From Sphingopyxis sp. LC81 (GTDB lineage: Bacteria > Pseudomonadota > Alphaproteobacteria > Sphingomonadales > Sphingomonadaceae): 64,000 bases of DNA. Numbering within the stretch: the first letter of the stretch is position 1; every line of letters starts with the position of its first letter. The position numbers were made by a program, and so were the translations under genes. Shown here one piece after another: positions 45,241-56,358 of this stretch. The DNA is taken from NCBI RefSeq assembly GCF_000756375.1, contig NZ_JNFD01000017.1:1-64000 (forward strand). Direction: 5' to 3'. The notes under the pieces were generated by a model that worked only from the letters and a program-made list of their open reading frames with translations, had not been told where the DNA came from and searched no databases.

Positions 45241-46773
45241 TCAGCCGGCGGGCGCCGCGGCGGGTTCGGGGTGTTTCCTGAACAATTCGCGGTCCGCCGG
45301 GCCGAAGCCGCGCGTCCAGATCAGCCAGCCATAGACGCCGAGGATGAAGGGAACGCCGATCAAGAGCTCGGCCCATTCGGGAAGCTGCGTCGCGCCATAG
45401 CCGAGGATGGTCGCGCCCGCGGTCGCCCAGACGAGCGCCCAGCGCAGACTGTTCACCGGCGCACCGAGGATGCGCGCGAGCAGGCGGGCTTTCACCAGCG
45501 ACGCAAATCCGAGCGCGAGCATCAGCGCGAGCGCCACGGCGCCGGCGTAATAGATCGGCGGTAGCCCCATCGATTTGGCGATCAGGATCAGCGCGACGCT
45601 GAGCCCCGCCTGTAGCGCGAGCGTCGCGATGCTGATGAGCAGGTTGCGGTGGCGCGCGACATAGACGAGCGCCGCCTCGCTGACGACCGCGGTCGCTGCG
45701 ACGACCTCGGCGGCGAGCAGGAAGGCGAGCGCGGCGGTGCCGCTGACGAATTCGGGGCCGACGAGCCCCATCACTGCCTCGCCCGGAATGCCGAGCGCGA
45801 GCGCGACACCGGCCTGCGCGGCGATGATCCAGAAGCCGACCTGGCTCACTTGTGCCGCCACGGCGGCAAGCCGCTTTTCGGCGAGGTTGCGCGTGATCAC
45901 GGGGCCCAGGATCGGCTCGAAGCTGGTCTTGAGCTTCTGCGGCAGCGAGGCGACCTGCTGCGCCATATAATAGATGCCGTAGATCGTCGGCGAGGTGAAC
46001 TGGCCGAGAATGAAGAGGTCGAGGCGCCGTGTGCCCCATTCGATCGCATCGGCGGCGGCGAGCGGCGCGCCGCGCCGCGCAACTGCGATCAAATGCGCGG
46101 GATGCGGTTGCCACCCGCGCGGCCCGCCATAATGGCGCAGCATCGGGATCAGCGCGGTGAGGAAGGCGCCGAGCATCGCGGCGGCGTAGGAGAGCATCAG
46201 CCCGTCGCGCACCGACACGAACCAGAATCCGGCCGCGGCGATGCTGATCACCCAGGGCTCTACCACCGCGCGGGCGCGAACGGTGGCGCCGACGTCGAAT
46301 TTATACGCGCACGCCGCGAGCGCGATATCGGTGCCCGCGATCGCGAAGACGAGCAGCGCCATCCAGCGATCGGCGCTGTCGATGCCGCCCGACGGGAACA
46401 TCAGCTGCGGGAACAGCGCGAGCAGCAGCGACCCGGCGGCCGACGCGACAAAGGCGACGAACATGCCGTCCCATACGACGGTGCGCTGGTCGGCCCCGGG
46501 GGCGCTGAGCTGTTCGGCGAGGCCGCGCTTGAGGCCCAATGTCGCGAGCTGCGCGACGAGCTCGATGACGAGCACGGCGAAAGCGAAGCGACCGACCGCC
46601 TCGGGCCCGTACCAGCGGCCCGCGACATAGAGGAAGGGCAGGCGCGCAACGAGGCGGAGGATGAAGCCGAAAAAATTGGTGCGTCCGCCCTTGGCGAGCG
46701 CGGCGGTGTCGGCATCGCCCGGGGGCGTGCCGGGGGGTGAAGAGGGCGCGGCTGCGCTGTCCGTCTGGCTCAA
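45241..46773 (-). CDS. Polysaccharide flippase (MOP superfamily, Wzx/MurJ-like)
   Basis: A 510-residue protein with about twelve to fourteen hydrophobic helices across its length. The pattern of N-terminal SAPGADQRTVVWDGMFVA and repeated helical pairs, with IYYMAQQVASLPQKLK, is typical of Wzx-type translocases that move lipid-linked oligosaccharides over the inner membrane. The exact lipid carrier and sugar are unknown. The gene begins 76 bases from gpsA and is read in the same direction. It ends three bases from the convergent small membrane protein gene. Confidence 0.82.
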   Translation of the reverse strand: MSQTDSAAAPSSPPGTPPGDADTAALAKGGRTNFFGFILRLVARLPFLYVAGRWYGPEAVGRFAFAVLVIELVAQLATLGLKRGLAEQLSAPGADQRTVVWDGMFVAFVASAAGSLLLALFPQLMFPSGGIDSADRWMALLVFAIAGTDIALAACAYKFDVGATVRARAVVEPWVISIAAAGFWFVSVRDGLMLSYAAAMLGAFLTALIPMLRHYGGPRGWQPHPAHLIAVARRGAPLAAADAIEWGTRRLDLFILGQFTSPTIYGIYYMAQQVASLPQKLKTSFEPILGPVITRNLAEKRLAAVAAQVSQVGFWIIAAQAGVALALGIPGEAVMGLVGPEFVSGTAALAFLLAAEVVAATAVVSEAALVYVARHRNLLISIATLALQAGLSVALILIAKSMGLPPIYYAGAVALALMLALGFASLVKARLLARILGAPVNSLRWALVWATAGATILGYGATQLPEWAELLIGVPFILGVYGWLIWTRGFGPADRELFRKHPEPAAAPAG

Positions 46774-46849
46774 GCCTTCCGCCCCTTCTGCTTTGCCCTG
46801 ACCGTCAGTCTAGCGCGGCCGGGGAGTGCAGGCAATTGTGCGAAGATAT

Positions 46850-47842
46850 TCATCGCCCTTCGGGTCGCAGCGGGCGGCTGAGCAAGGCCTGAATGGCGTC
46901 GGTGACGCGCGTTTCGCCGGCAACGAGGCGCGCAACGGTGTCGGTGATCGGCATGTCGATGCCATCGGCGCGCGCCGCGGCGGCGACCACGGGCGCGCTG
47001 AACGCGCCCTCGGCGACGGTACGGCGGTCGGCCATCAGTATCTCGGCCGCCTCACCGCGCCCGAGCCCCTGGCCGAGCGCGAAGTTGCGCGAGTTCGACG
47101 AGGTGCAGGTGAGGACGAGGTCGCCGAGTCCCGCGAGGCCCGCGAGCGTTTCGGCCTGCGCGCCGCGGGCGAGTCCGAAGCGCGTCATTTCGGCAAAGCC
47201 GCGGCTGATCAGCGCCGCGCGCGCGTTGAGCCCGAGCCCGGCGCCGTCGACGATACCGCAGGCGATCGCGAGGATATTCTTGACCGCGCCGCCGATCTCG
47301 GCACCGATGACGTCGGTCGACACATAGGGGCGGAAATGCGGGCGCGCGAGCGCCTGCGCTATCCCGGCCGCGAGATCGGCGTCGGCGGCGGCGAGCGTGA
47401 TCGCGGTCGGCAGCCCGGCGGCGACTTCGTGCGCGAAGGTCGGGCCGGAGAGCACGGCATGCGGCCGCGACGGCGCGATATCGCGCGCCATATCGATCGG
47501 AAAGGCGAAGCTGCCCTCCTCCATGCCCTTGCTGCAAAAGATCAGCGGCGCGTCACCTGGCGGAAGTTCGGCGAGTACCGCGCGCAGGAACGGAACGGGG
47601 ACGACGACGAGCAGCGCGTCGAGATCGGCCATGTCGGCAAGCGCGCCGGTCGCGGTCAGCGAGGGCGAGAGCGCGGCGCCGGGAAGGAAAACCGGATTGC
47701 GGTGCTCGGCGTTGATCGCCGCGACGACGTCCTCCTCGCGGGCCCACAGGCGGACGGGGGCGCCATCGGCGGCGAGAAGCTGCGCCAGCGCGGTGCCCCA
47801 TGCGCCGCCGCCGATCACGCCGAACTTGGAATATGACGTCAT
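46850..47842 (-). CDS. gpsA: Glycerol-3-phosphate dehydrogenase [NAD(P)+]
   Basis: GpsA reduces dihydroxyacetone phosphate to sn-glycerol 3-phosphate, the phospholipid backbone. The nucleotide-binding [10 protein letters not shown] loop is at about 10-19. The lysine in the [11 protein letters not shown] block and the [11 protein letters not shown] region with the catalytic and substrate residues are present. Length 330 residues is standard. The ATG at 47842 overlaps the tsaD stop (ATGA), so it is coupled to tsaD. The flippase gene follows it. Confidence 0.95.
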   Translation of the reverse strand: MTSYSKFGVIGGGAWGTALAQLLAADGAPVRLWAREEDVVAAINAEHRNPVFLPGAALSPSLTATGALADMADLDALLVVVPVPFLRAVLAELPPGDAPLIFCSKGMEEGSFAFPIDMARDIAPSRPHAVLSGPTFAHEVAAGLPTAITLAAADADLAAGIAQALARPHFRPYVSTDVIGAEIGGAVKNILAIACGIVDGAGLGLNARAALISRGFAEMTRFGLARGAQAETLAGLAGLGDLVLTCTSSNSRNFALGQGLGRGEAAEILMADRRTVAEGAFSAPVVAAAARADGIDMPITDTVARLVAGETRVTDAIQALLSRPLRPEGR

Positions 47843-48873
47843 GCTTTCACTCCGGCGCCGCGCACGGCTTCGGCTTCGGGGTCGAGCGGCCAGCGCGGGC
47901 GCGCGGCGGTGTCGAGCGGATCGGTGAGGCCGACCGCGAAACGCTCGGCGCCCGCCCATGCGATCATCGCGCCATTGTCGGTGCAGAGCCAGAGCGGCGG
48001 CGCGACGAAGGGCTTGTCGAAGCGCGCCGCGAGATCGGTCAATGCGCCGCGAATCGCGCCATTGGCGGCAACCCCGCCCGCGACGACGAAAGCGGTCGCA
48101 TCGGGGCAGGCGGCGAGCGCGATGCGGCTGCGGTCGACAAGGCAGTCGACGACCGCCTGCTGGAACGAGGCCGCGAGGTCGGGGATGCTGTGCGTGCCCG
48201 ATGCGGCCACCCGCGCGACGGCGCTCTTGAGCCCCGCGAAGGAGAAATGCGGTTCGGCGCTGCCGACGAGTGGGCGCGGCAGCGGCACGGCATGGGGATT
48301 GCCGTCCTTCGCGATGCGCTCGACCGCGGGACCGCCGGGATAGCCGAGGCCGAGCAGCTTCGCGGTCTTGTCGAAGGCTTCGCCCGCGGCATCGTCGATC
48401 GTCGTCGCGAGGCGGCGGTAGTCGCCGACACCGCGCACGAGCAGGAGCTGGCAATGGCCGCCCGACACGAGCAACAGCAGATAGGGGAAGGCGAGGCCGG
48501 GCTCGACGAGGCGCGGGCTGAGCGCATGACCTTCGAGATGGTTGACCGCGATCAGCGGCTTGTTCGCGGCGTGGGCGAGCGCCTTGCCGGTGACGAGCCC
48601 GACCATCACGCCGCCGATCAGCCCCGGCCCGGCGGTCGCGGCGATCGCATCAACATCGGCAAGCGACACGCCGGCATCGGCGAGCACACCCTCGACGATC
48701 GGCGCGAGGCGGTCGACATGCGCGCGCGCCGCAATCTCGGGAACGACGCCGCCATAAGGACTATGCTCGGCCTCCTGTCCCGCGACGCGGTGCGCCAAAA
48801 TGCGCCGTTCGCTATCGACGAGCGCTGCCGCGGTTTCGTCGCAGCTCGATTCAAGGCCGAGGATCAGGGTCAT
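47839..48873 (-). CDS. tsaD: tRNA N6-adenosine threonylcarbamoyltransferase TsaD
   Basis: TsaD (formerly Gcp/YgjD) joins threonylcarbamoyl groups to A37 of ANN-decoding tRNAs with TsaB and TsaE. The ASKHA nucleotide-binding fold is clear, with the N-terminal [17 protein letters not shown] motif, the metal-binding histidines in AARAHVD and NHLEGH, and the late [13 protein letters not shown] block. The length is 344 residues. It is divergent from hemC with about 63 bases between the starts, an arrangement common in alphaproteobacteria. Confidence 0.95.
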   Translation of the reverse strand: MTLILGLESSCDETAAALVDSERRILAHRVAGQEAEHSPYGGVVPEIAARAHVDRLAPIVEGVLADAGVSLADVDAIAATAGPGLIGGVMVGLVTGKALAHAANKPLIAVNHLEGHALSPRLVEPGLAFPYLLLLVSGGHCQLLLVRGVGDYRRLATTIDDAAGEAFDKTAKLLGLGYPGGPAVERIAKDGNPHAVPLPRPLVGSAEPHFSFAGLKSAVARVAASGTHSIPDLAASFQQAVVDCLVDRSRIALAACPDATAFVVAGGVAANGAIRGALTDLAARFDKPFVAPPLWLCTDNGAMIAWAGAERFAVGLTDPLDTAARPRWPLDPEAEAVRGAGVKA

Positions 48874-48936
48874 ATTGTTGCGCGTTCCTTTACCCGCCCC
48901 TTTATCGGCAGGGCAAGCCGCGCTAGCAGCGGGACG

Positions 48937-49884
48937 ATGAATAGACTTCCGACCCCCGAAAGCCCGCTGCGTATCGGCACCCGGGCCTCGCCGCTCGCGA
49001 TGGCTCAGGCCCATATGGCGGCTGCGGCGCTGATTGCCAGCCATGGCATCGATATGACGGCGCTCGAAATCGTGCCGATGACCGCGACGGGCGACAAGAT
49101 ACAGGACCGTGCGCTCGCCGAGGTCGGCGGCAAGGCGCTGTGGACGCGCGAGCTCGATGCGGCGCTCGATGCTGGCGTGATCGATATTGCGGTCCATTCG
49201 CTGAAGGATGTCGAAACGATCCGCGACGCGCGCTTTTTCCTCGGCGCGATGCTCGAACGCGCCGACCCGCGCGACCGGCTGGTGGTGCGTGAAGGCATAA
49301 AGGCGGCAACGATCGCCGACCTGCCACGGGGCGCGCGGCTTGGGACGAGCAGTCCACGCCGCGCGGCGCAGGTTAAGCGGATCCGCCCCGACCTCGAAAC
49401 CGTGCTGCTGCGCGGCAATGTCGCGACGCGGCTCGCGAAGATTGCCGCGGGCGATGCCGATGCGACCTTGCTCGCGGCGGCGGGGCTCGAGCGGCTGGGG
49501 ATGCACGACGTCGGTTTGGTACAGGAGACGAGCCTGCTGCTTCCCGCGGCGTCGCAGGGGGCGATCGGGATCGAATGCCGCGCCGACGACGCGGCGACGC
49601 GCGCGCTGCTTGCCGCGGTCGACCATGCGCCGACGCATCTTGCCGTCGCGGCCGAGCGCGCGTTTCTGGCGGCGCTCGGCGGTGACTGCCGTTCGCCCGT
49701 CGCGGCGCATGCGCGCTGGCAGGACGACGGCGCGCTGCGCCTCGATGCCGAGATTTTCTCCGACGATGGCGCCGATCATGCGGCGGGATATGTCATCGTC
49801 ACCGACGATGCGGCCGCGCCGGCCTTGGCGCACCGGTTGCTCGATGAAGCGCCCGACAGCGTCCGGCGGCTGTTCGCGGCATGA
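48937..49884 (+). CDS. hemC: Hydroxymethylbilane synthase (porphobilinogen deaminase)
   Basis: HemC joins four porphobilinogen units into hydroxymethylbilane. C251 in GGDCRSPV carries the dipyrromethane cofactor, and D91 in HSLKDV is the catalytic aspartate. Substrate-binding [10 protein letters not shown] and LRGNVATR blocks are present. The 315-residue length and the ATG at 48937 fit. It overlaps hemD by four bases (ATGA), giving a hemC-hemD-mitofilin-like unit. Confidence 0.95.
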   Translation: MNRLPTPESPLRIGTRASPLAMAQAHMAAAALIASHGIDMTALEIVPMTATGDKIQDRALAEVGGKALWTRELDAALDAGVIDIAVHSLKDVETIRDARFFLGAMLERADPRDRLVVREGIKAATIADLPRGARLGTSSPRRAAQVKRIRPDLETVLLRGNVATRLAKIAAGDADATLLAAAGLERLGMHDVGLVQETSLLLPAASQGAIGIECRADDAATRALLAAVDHAPTHLAVAAERAFLAALGGDCRSPVAAHARWQDDGALRLDAEIFSDDGADHAAGYVIVTDDAAAPALAHRLLDEAPDSVRRLFAA

Positions 49885-50570
49885 CCGACGGCCTGCCGCT
49901 GATCGTGACGCGGCCCGAGCCGGGCAACGCAGCGACGGTGGAGCGGGCGAGGGCGATGGGGTTCGACGCCCGTTCGATGCCGCTTTTTACGGCGCGCGCG
50001 ATCGATTGGCGCCCGCCGGCTCCCGGCGATTTCGACGCGCTGCTGCTGACCAGCGCCTTTGCCGCAAGGCTGGCGGGGCAGGGGCTGGCCGAGCTGGCGG
50101 CGCTGCCCGTCTATGCTGTGGGCAATGCGACCGCGCGCGCGGCCGAGGCCGCGGGCCTGACGGTGGCGATGACCGGATCGTCGGGCGCGCAGCGGCTTCT
50201 TGACGATATGACGTCAGACAATATCCACAATATTCTGTGGCTTTGCGGCCGTGACCGGTCGGAATTCGACACGCGGGGGGCGGCGATTACGGCGCTGCCC
50301 TGTTACGCCGTCGATCCCGCCCCGGTGCCGGCCGAATGGGACGCGCTGATCGCCGCCCCCGCGCTGCTGCTCGCGCATTCGGCGCGCGCCGCCGAGCGGA
50401 TTTCGCAGCTCGTCGGCGATGCGCGCGCTCACCTTTCGCTCGTCGCGATCAGCCCGGCGGTGGCGGCTTCGGCGGGCGACAGCTGGCGCGATCTGGCCAT
50501 CGCGGAACAGCCCGACGATGTCGCAATATTGGCACAAGCGCGTGCTTTGTGGCACAAGGGCGAAAAATAG
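49881..50570 (+). CDS. hemD: Uroporphyrinogen-III synthase
   Basis: HemD closes hydroxymethylbilane into uroporphyrinogen III with inversion of ring D. It is the poorly conserved two-lobed family: an N-terminal [22 protein letters not shown] start, followed by [34 protein letters not shown] and a second lobe with [12 protein letters not shown]. The 229-residue length is typical. Position directly after hemC with an overlapping start supports the assignment more strongly than the motifs alone. Confidence 0.9.
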   Translation: MTDGLPLIVTRPEPGNAATVERARAMGFDARSMPLFTARAIDWRPPAPGDFDALLLTSAFAARLAGQGLAELAALPVYAVGNATARAAEAAGLTVAMTGSSGAQRLLDDMTSDNIHNILWLCGRDRSEFDTRGAAITALPCYAVDPAPVPAEWDALIAAPALLLAHSARAAERISQLVGDARAHLSLVAISPAVAASAGDSWRDLAIAEQPDDVAILAQARALWHKGEK

Positions 50571-50589
50571 GGTCGTTCGAAAGAGAAAT

Positions 50590-51486
50590 ATGGCAATCGA
50601 CAGCATCGACACGTCCTCGTCGGCGGACGAGGCAGTACCCGAAAGGGGACTATCGTTTCGCGCTCTCGCCATCGGTGCCTTCCTGCTGCTTCTGATCGGT
50701 ATCGCCGGCGGCGGATGGGCTGTGAATCGCTGGCTGACGGGCAACAACTTACCACCCACCGCGAAAATGGTCGCGGCGCCCGCGGGGGCGGCCAATCCGC
50801 TTGCCGCAAAAAGCGGGGCGAATGCGCCGCCGCTGATGATCGCGCCGATCGACGGCGCCAACGCGCTCGCGGCGCGCGTCGCCGAACTCGAACAACGCCT
50901 GTCGCGGATCACGCTCGAAGCCGAATCGGCGTCGGGCAACGCATCGCGCGCCGAGGGGCTGCTCGTCGCTTTTGCGGTGCGCCGCGCGCTCGATCGCGGG
51001 CTGTCATTGGGCTATCTCGACGCGCAGCTGCGGCTGCGTTTCGGCGACGACCAGCCCAATGCCGTCAAGACGATCATCGATACGTCGCGCGATCCGGTGA
51101 CGCTCGAACAGCTGCGCGCCGAACTCGATGCGATGGGGCCACAGCTTGTCGGGCGCGGCGGCGACGGAAGCGGCAGCCTGTGGACGGGGCTTCGCCGCGA
51201 GCTGGGTGAATTGTTCGTCGTGCGCGCCGCCGGAACCCAGTCGCCGCGCGCCTCCGAACGGCTCGAGCGCGCCCGGCGCTATCTTACGGCCGGGCAGGCC
51301 GACCTTGCGATCGCCGAGGTCGAAGCGATGCCCGGGGCGGAGGTCGCGAGCGAGTGGGTGATCGATGCGCGGCGCTATCATGAGGCACGGCGCGCGCTTG
51401 ACCTGATCGAGACGGCGGCGATATTGGAGCCGCGCGACAGCCCCGCTGCCGCGATCGCCCGCAACGCGGCCGATCCGACCCCATAG
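50590..51486 (+). CDS. Mitofilin/Mic60-like membrane protein
   Basis: A 298-residue protein with a short polar N-terminus, one membrane helix at about 25-45 ([19 protein letters not shown]), a proline- and alanine-rich linker, a coiled coil about 87-120 ([25 protein letters not shown]) and a helical C-terminal domain with [19 protein letters not shown]. Placement after hemC-hemD matches alphaproteobacterial Mic60/mitofilin (COG4223), which shapes intracytoplasmic membranes and links to the outer membrane. This copy is short for the family. Function is inferred from layout and neighbours. Confidence 0.65.
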   Translation: MAIDSIDTSSSADEAVPERGLSFRALAIGAFLLLLIGIAGGGWAVNRWLTGNNLPPTAKMVAAPAGAANPLAAKSGANAPPLMIAPIDGANALAARVAELEQRLSRITLEAESASGNASRAEGLLVAFAVRRALDRGLSLGYLDAQLRLRFGDDQPNAVKTIIDTSRDPVTLEQLRAELDAMGPQLVGRGGDGSGSLWTGLRRELGELFVVRAAGTQSPRASERLERARRYLTAGQADLAIAEVEAMPGAEVASEWVIDARRYHEARRALDLIETAAILEPRDSPAAAIARNAADPTP

Positions 51487-51536
51487 CGCGCAATCCTCCA
51501 AAGGGCTGCCCGCCGTTTAGAGAGAAAGCCCGTTCC

Positions 51537-52739
51537 ATGGCCCTCGCCGATCCGCAGCGCATCGAAGCGCTCGACCCGCTCGATCCCCTCCAGCTCGACG
51601 CCGAGCTCAGCGAAGAGGAGCGGATGGTTCGCGATACCGCGCGGTCCTATGCGACCGATGCGCTGTTGCCGCGCGTCACCTCGGCGTTTCTCGACGAGCG
51701 GTTCGACCGCGAGATCATGTCCGAAATGGGCGCGCTCGGCCTGCTCGGCGCGACGATCGATCCCGAATATGGCGGCGCGGGGCTGAATTATGTCAGCTAC
51801 GGGCTGATCGCGCGCGAAGTCGAACGCATCGATTCGGGCTATCGCTCGGCCTGTTCGGTGCAGAGCTCGCTCGTGATCCACCCGATCAACGCCTATGGCA
51901 GCGAGGAACAGAAGCGCAAATATCTGCCCGGGCTGACTTCGGGCGAACTCGTCGGCTGTTTCGGCCTCACCGAGCCCGATGCCGGCAGCGACCCCGGCGG
52001 CATGCGCACCCGCGCCGAGAAGATCGAGGGCGGCTACCGCCTCAAAGGCGCGAAGATGTGGATCACCAATTCGCCGATCGCCGACGTCTTCGTCGTGTGG
52101 GCGAAGTCGGAGGCGCACGACGGCGCGATTCGCGGTTTCGTGCTCGAAAAGGGCATGAAGGGGCTTTCGGCGCCGAAGATCGAGGGCAAGGTGAGCCTGC
52201 GCGCCTCGGTCACCGGCGAAATCGTCATGGATTCGGTCGAGGTCGGCGAGGATGCGCTGCTGCCGCATGTCTCGGGGCTCAAAGGTCCGTTCGGCTGCCT
52301 CAACCGCGCGCGCTACGGCATCGGCTGGGGCGCGATGGGCGCGGCCGAATTCTGCTACGAAGCGGCGCGCAATTATACCGGCGAACGCAAGCAGTTCGGG
52401 CGGCCGCTCGCGGCGAACCAGATCGTCCAGCTGAAGCTCGCGAACATGCTCACCGAGATCGCGCTGGGGCTCCAGACCGCATTGCGCGTCGGCCGGCTGA
52501 TCGACGAGGGGCGCCTGATTCCCGACGCGATCAGCCTGCTCAAGCGCAACAATTGCGGCAAGGCGCTCGATATCGCGCGCGTCGCGCGCGACATGCACGG
52601 CGGCAACGGCATCTCGGCCGATTATCATGTCATCCGCCATGCGGTGAACCTCGAGACGGTGAACACCTATGAGGGCACGCACGACGTCCATGCGCTGATC
52701 CTCGGCCGCGCGATCACCGGCATTTCGGCCTTTGCCTGA
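51537..52739 (+). CDS. Acyl-CoA dehydrogenase, glutaryl-CoA dehydrogenase-like
   Basis: A 400-residue flavoenzyme with the three acyl-CoA dehydrogenase domains (helical, beta with [18 protein letters not shown], helical). The probable catalytic base is E379 in [11 protein letters not shown]. The sequence ending [14 protein letters not shown] and the [16 protein letters not shown] block are like those of glutaryl-CoA dehydrogenase, which converts glutaryl-CoA to crotonyl-CoA in lysine and tryptophan breakdown. The next gene encodes a class III CoA transferase that could activate glutarate, which supports the assignment. Confidence 0.88.
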   Translation: MALADPQRIEALDPLDPLQLDAELSEEERMVRDTARSYATDALLPRVTSAFLDERFDREIMSEMGALGLLGATIDPEYGGAGLNYVSYGLIAREVERIDSGYRSACSVQSSLVIHPINAYGSEEQKRKYLPGLTSGELVGCFGLTEPDAGSDPGGMRTRAEKIEGGYRLKGAKMWITNSPIADVFVVWAKSEAHDGAIRGFVLEKGMKGLSAPKIEGKVSLRASVTGEIVMDSVEVGEDALLPHVSGLKGPFGCLNRARYGIGWGAMGAAEFCYEAARNYTGERKQFGRPLAANQIVQLKLANMLTEIALGLQTALRVGRLIDEGRLIPDAISLLKRNNCGKALDIARVARDMHGGNGISADYHVIRHAVNLETVNTYEGTHDVHALILGRAITGISAFA

Positions 52740-53868
52740 GCCCCAGGGCTTAAAACCTTTGCAGGGCATCCGCGTCGTCGAACTGGCGCGGGTGCTCGCG
52801 GGGCCGTGGTGCGGGCAATTGCTCGCCGATCTGGGTGCCGAGGTGGTGAAGGTCGAGCGGCCGGGGGTTGGCGACGATACGCGCAGCTGGGGCCCGCCGT
52901 TCATTGTGGATGAGAGCGGCGAGAATCTCGGCGCCGCTTATTATCACAGCACCAACCGCGGCAAGACAGGCGTGGCGATCGACATTGCGACCATCGAGGG
53001 GCAGGCCGAGGTGCGCGCGCTGCTTGCAGACGCCGATGTGGTGATCGAGAACTACAAGGTCGGTGGGCTTGCCAAATATGGCCTCGACCCCGCGACGCTG
53101 TGCGCCGATTTCCCGCGACTGGTCGTCTGTTCGATCACCGGCTTCGGGCAGACCGGTCCCTATGCACACCGCGCGGGATATGATTTCATCATCCAGGCGA
53201 TGGGCGGCGCGATGTCGCTGACCGGCGAGCCCGACGGCGCCCCGCAAAAGGCGGGCATCGCCTATGCCGACATCTTCACCGGCATGTATTCGACGGTCGC
53301 GATCCTCGCGGCGTTGCGGCGGCGTGACGCCACGGGGCGCGGTGCGCACATCGACATGGCGCTGCTCGACTGCCAGGTCGGGGTGCTCGCGAATCAGGCG
53401 GCCAATTATCTCGCGAGCGGGACGTCGCCCAAGCGGATGGGCAATGGGCACGCCAATGTCGTGCCTTATCAGGCGTTCGCGACCGCCGACGGCCAGCTGG
53501 TGATCGCGGTCGGCAACGACGGCCAGTTTCGTAAATTATGTGTGATCCTGGGCGAGCCCCGCTGGGCCGACGATAAGCGTTTCGTGACCAATTCGGCGCG
53601 GCTTGCGAACCGCGCCGAATTGATCCCGCTGCTGGCGGCGAAGATCGCCACATGGGACGCGCTACCGCTGTCGCTGGCGCTTGAGGCCGAAGGGGTGCCG
53701 GCGGGGCCGATCAACGATATCGCGAGCGTTTTTGCTGATCCGCAGGTTCAGGCGCGCGGGATGCGTTTCCGCCCCGACGGCGCCAGCGTCGACGGGCTCG
53801 CCAGCCCGATCGTCATCGATGGCGAGCGCATGGTCGCGGCGACTGGGGCGCCTCCGCTGGCGCAATAG
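52732..53868 (+). CDS. CaiB/BaiF family CoA transferase
   Basis: A 378-residue class III CoA transferase with the catalytic aspartate at D180 in [11 protein letters not shown]. The N-terminal [31 protein letters not shown] block and the [15 protein letters not shown] region are typical. The start is a TTG at 52732 whose reading overlaps the dehydrogenase stop by eight bases, so the two are coupled. An internal TTG near 52756 is an alternative. A role in making glutaryl-CoA from glutarate, using succinyl-CoA, is the likely one by gene context. Confidence 0.85.
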   Translation: MPEPQGLKPLQGIRVVELARVLAGPWCGQLLADLGAEVVKVERPGVGDDTRSWGPPFIVDESGENLGAAYYHSTNRGKTGVAIDIATIEGQAEVRALLADADVVIENYKVGGLAKYGLDPATLCADFPRLVVCSITGFGQTGPYAHRAGYDFIIQAMGGAMSLTGEPDGAPQKAGIAYADIFTGMYSTVAILAALRRRDATGRGAHIDMALLDCQVGVLANQAANYLASGTSPKRMGNGHANVVPYQAFATADGQLVIAVGNDGQFRKLCVILGEPRWADDKRFVTNSARLANRAELIPLLAAKIATWDALPLSLALEAEGVPAGPINDIASVFADPQVQARGMRFRPDGASVDGLASPIVIDGERMVAATGAPPLAQ

Positions 53869-53870
53869 AA

Positions 53871-53899
53871 AAAGGGGCGCCGCAGCGGACGCCCCTTTC
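53871..53899. terminator. Hairpin between convergent genes
   Basis: AAAGGGGCG pairs with CGCCCCTTT (nine base pairs) over a 10-base loop that can itself fold. It lies in the 48-bp gap between the CoA transferase and the convergent TonB receptor and provides A and T runs for both directions. Confidence 0.8.
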
Positions 53900-53916
53900 T
53901 CCCCCTTATCCGAAGA

Positions 53917-56271
53917 TCAGAATTTGACGGTGCCGGTGACGAATACCTGGCGCGGATTGCCGTAGAAGGCGGTCAGCGTGCCTTCGCGGCCGAGCGCCGA
54001 GGTCGGCAAGCCGTTCGCGCCCGGAATGATCGCGCCGGTGGTCGGATTGACGTTCACGAACGTATAGCCCGAGGTCTTATATTCCTTGTTCGTCAGGTTC
54101 TTGCCGAACACGCCGAGGCTCCAGCGGTCGTCGGGCGCGGTGTAGACGATGCTGGCGTCCCACAAAGCGAAGCCCTTCTGGTCGATATAGGGGTTCGGGA
54201 TTTCGAACTGATAGGTCTTGCTGCGATACGACAAGGTCGTCCCGAAGCTCAAATCGCCGTCGCCGATCGGGGTCGAGTAAGCGAGGGTGCCGCTGGCGGT
54301 CCATTTCGGCGTATTCTGTACCTCGCGGAAATCCGAAACATCGGTCGGCGTGTTGACCCCGCCGACGAGGATGTTCGAGATATATTCCTTATAATCGGCC
54401 TGGATAAAGCCGAGCGCGGTCGACAGCGTCAGCCGGTCGCCCGCGGTCGCCAGATCCTCGCCGAGCCGGGCGCGGCCCTCGAATTCGACGCCCTTGAAGG
54501 TCGCCTTGCCGGCGTTCGAGACGACGCCGCAGAAGCTCGGCAGCCCGCTGACGGTGCAGGCGACCGATCCCGGGATCTGGACGTCGGTGTAATCGGCATA
54601 GAAGGCGGCGAGCGCGACGTTGACCGCGCCGTCCATCAGGCTGCCCTTGTAGCCGACTTCATAGCTTTCGACCTTTTCGGGGCGGAAGCTCAGAAAGGAG
54701 GCGATTTCCGCGTCGGTCGGGCGGCCCGGGATGGCGCCCGGCGCGTTGACGCCGACGCCGCGCGGATCGAAGCCGCCGCCCTTGAAGCCCTGCGAATAGC
54801 TCGCGTAGAAATTATGGTCGGGGGTTGGCTTGAACGACAGCGACGCGCGCGGGGTGAATTTCTTGAAGTCGCGCTTGCCGTTGAAATTGGTGCCCGGCGC
54901 GCCGAACGCGACGCCCGCGCCGCCGAACACCGGCGAACCGCCGCCGAGATAATTCTGCCGCAGGATCGACGCTTCGCGTTCGTCCCACGTGTAACGGCCG
55001 CCGACCGACAGGCTGAGCTTGTCGTTGAAATCATAAGTGAAGTCGCCGAACACCGCGAAGGTCTGGGTGTCGACATCGGCCTCGGTGAACGCGGTGAGGC
55101 CTGCCAGATTGTTGAAGATGCGGACGTCGAACAAGGTGTCGGCGGTGGCGTCGAGATAATAGAAGCCGAGCAGACCCTTCAGCCTGTCGCCTTCATACAG
55201 CAGCTGGAATTCCTGGCTGATCTGCTCGTTGTAATAAAAGCCGGGAACGTCGATGTCGACGCCGGGCAAGGCGTCGAAGTCGATCGGAGTCGACGAGGTG
55301 TCCTTGCGCCAGGCGCTGATCGACCGCAGCGTGACCGTGTCGCTGAGCTCGGCGGTGACATTCATCGCGAGGCCGTAGGCCTCGATCTCCTGCTTCGGAT
55401 CGTTGAGGCCGCCGCGGCTGTCGAACACATCGTCGAGCACGGGGGCGTTCGTGAGCAGCGACGGGATCAGGCGATGGCCGCCGCGCGGATCGCTCTTGTC
55501 CTTGCTGTAATCGCCCGAAATGCGGATCAGCACCGGCGCGCCATAACCGCCGAGCTCGACCGTGCCGCGGCCTGCCCAGACGTCCTTGTTGTAATTTTCG
55601 CGGCCGGTGGTGAGATTGTCGCCGAAACCGCCGCGCGACAGGCGTGCGACCGAGCCGCCAACGCGGAGCAGGTCGCCGATCGGCGCGCTCGCGGTCACGA
55701 CGAGGTCGGCCTGGTCGTAGGTGCCAAGCGTGCCCTTGATCTTGAGCGAGAATTCTTCCGGCAGCTGCTTGGTCACATATTTGACCGCGCCGCCGATCGT
55801 GTTGCGGCCGTAAAGCGTGCCCTGCGGCCCGCGCAGGATTTCGATGCGTTCGACGTCATAGATGTCGAGCACCGCGGCCTGCGGGCGGTTGAGATAGACG
55901 TCGTCGAGGTAGATGCCGACGCCCTGTTCGAAACCCGACACCGGGTCCTGCTGGCCGACGCCGCGGATGAACGCGCTGAGCGTCGAATTGGTGCCGCGCG
56001 AAACCTCGAGCGTCGTGTTCGGGGTTGTCTGGGCGACGTCGGTGATGTCGAGCGCCCCGGCCTTTGCCAGCGCCTCGCCCGAAAAGGCGGTGATCGCGAC
56101 GGGCACGTCGATCAGGCGTTCGTCGCGGCGGCGTGCCGTCACGATGATCTCGTTATCGCCGGCGTCGGTCGCGCCCGCTTCCTGCGCGAAAGCCGCGGGA
56201 GCGAAGGCGATCATGGAAAGCGCGCTGGTGGCAAGGATGGCACGACGCAGCGGGCGGGCGAAAGGACGCAT
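53917..56271 (-). CDS. TonB-dependent receptor
   Basis: A 784-residue outer-membrane receptor. The signal peptide is about 1-29 (ending FAPAAFAQ), followed by a TonB-box-like DNEIIVTARRR segment at about 38-48, a plug domain at about 50-160 (VPVAITAFSGEALAKAG and ILRGPQGTLYGRNTIGGAV) and a 22-stranded barrel ending with the aromatic VTGTVKF. It belongs to the large sphingomonad receptor family used for iron chelates and for organic nutrients. The divergent TetR gene and the palindrome between them point to ligand-controlled expression. The ligand is unknown. The ATG at 56271 was preferred to an upstream start at 56373. Confidence 0.93.
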   Translation of the reverse strand: MRPFARPLRRAILATSALSMIAFAPAAFAQEAGATDAGDNEIIVTARRRDERLIDVPVAITAFSGEALAKAGALDITDVAQTTPNTTLEVSRGTNSTLSAFIRGVGQQDPVSGFEQGVGIYLDDVYLNRPQAAVLDIYDVERIEILRGPQGTLYGRNTIGGAVKYVTKQLPEEFSLKIKGTLGTYDQADLVVTASAPIGDLLRVGGSVARLSRGGFGDNLTTGRENYNKDVWAGRGTVELGGYGAPVLIRISGDYSKDKSDPRGGHRLIPSLLTNAPVLDDVFDSRGGLNDPKQEIEAYGLAMNVTAELSDTVTLRSISAWRKDTSSTPIDFDALPGVDIDVPGFYYNEQISQEFQLLYEGDRLKGLLGFYYLDATADTLFDVRIFNNLAGLTAFTEADVDTQTFAVFGDFTYDFNDKLSLSVGGRYTWDEREASILRQNYLGGGSPVFGGAGVAFGAPGTNFNGKRDFKKFTPRASLSFKPTPDHNFYASYSQGFKGGGFDPRGVGVNAPGAIPGRPTDAEIASFLSFRPEKVESYEVGYKGSLMDGAVNVALAAFYADYTDVQIPGSVACTVSGLPSFCGVVSNAGKATFKGVEFEGRARLGEDLATAGDRLTLSTALGFIQADYKEYISNILVGGVNTPTDVSDFREVQNTPKWTASGTLAYSTPIGDGDLSFGTTLSYRSKTYQFEIPNPYIDQKGFALWDASIVYTAPDDRWSLGVFGKNLTNKEYKTSGYTFVNVNPTTGAIIPGANGLPTSALGREGTLTAFYGNPRQVFVTGTVKF

Positions 56272-56358
56272 ATGACTCTCCCATGTGGCGGGTGACCCCT
56301 CGCCACCCTGTTTGCTTTTCTTGGGCTGGTGCTTGCCAAGCCGCGCCGCATCCAATAG

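Noticed and set aside
54981-54996. CGTCCCACGTGTAACG in the TonB receptor as a fourth parS site
   Set aside because: It breaks the palindrome at several positions and lies about 40 kb from the candidate origin, unlike the three clear sites.
54814-56295. A 493-residue forward frame inside the TonB receptor
   Set aside because: It runs opposite to a complete TonB receptor and has the Arg/Glu/Ala-rich composition typical of antisense frames in GC-rich genes.
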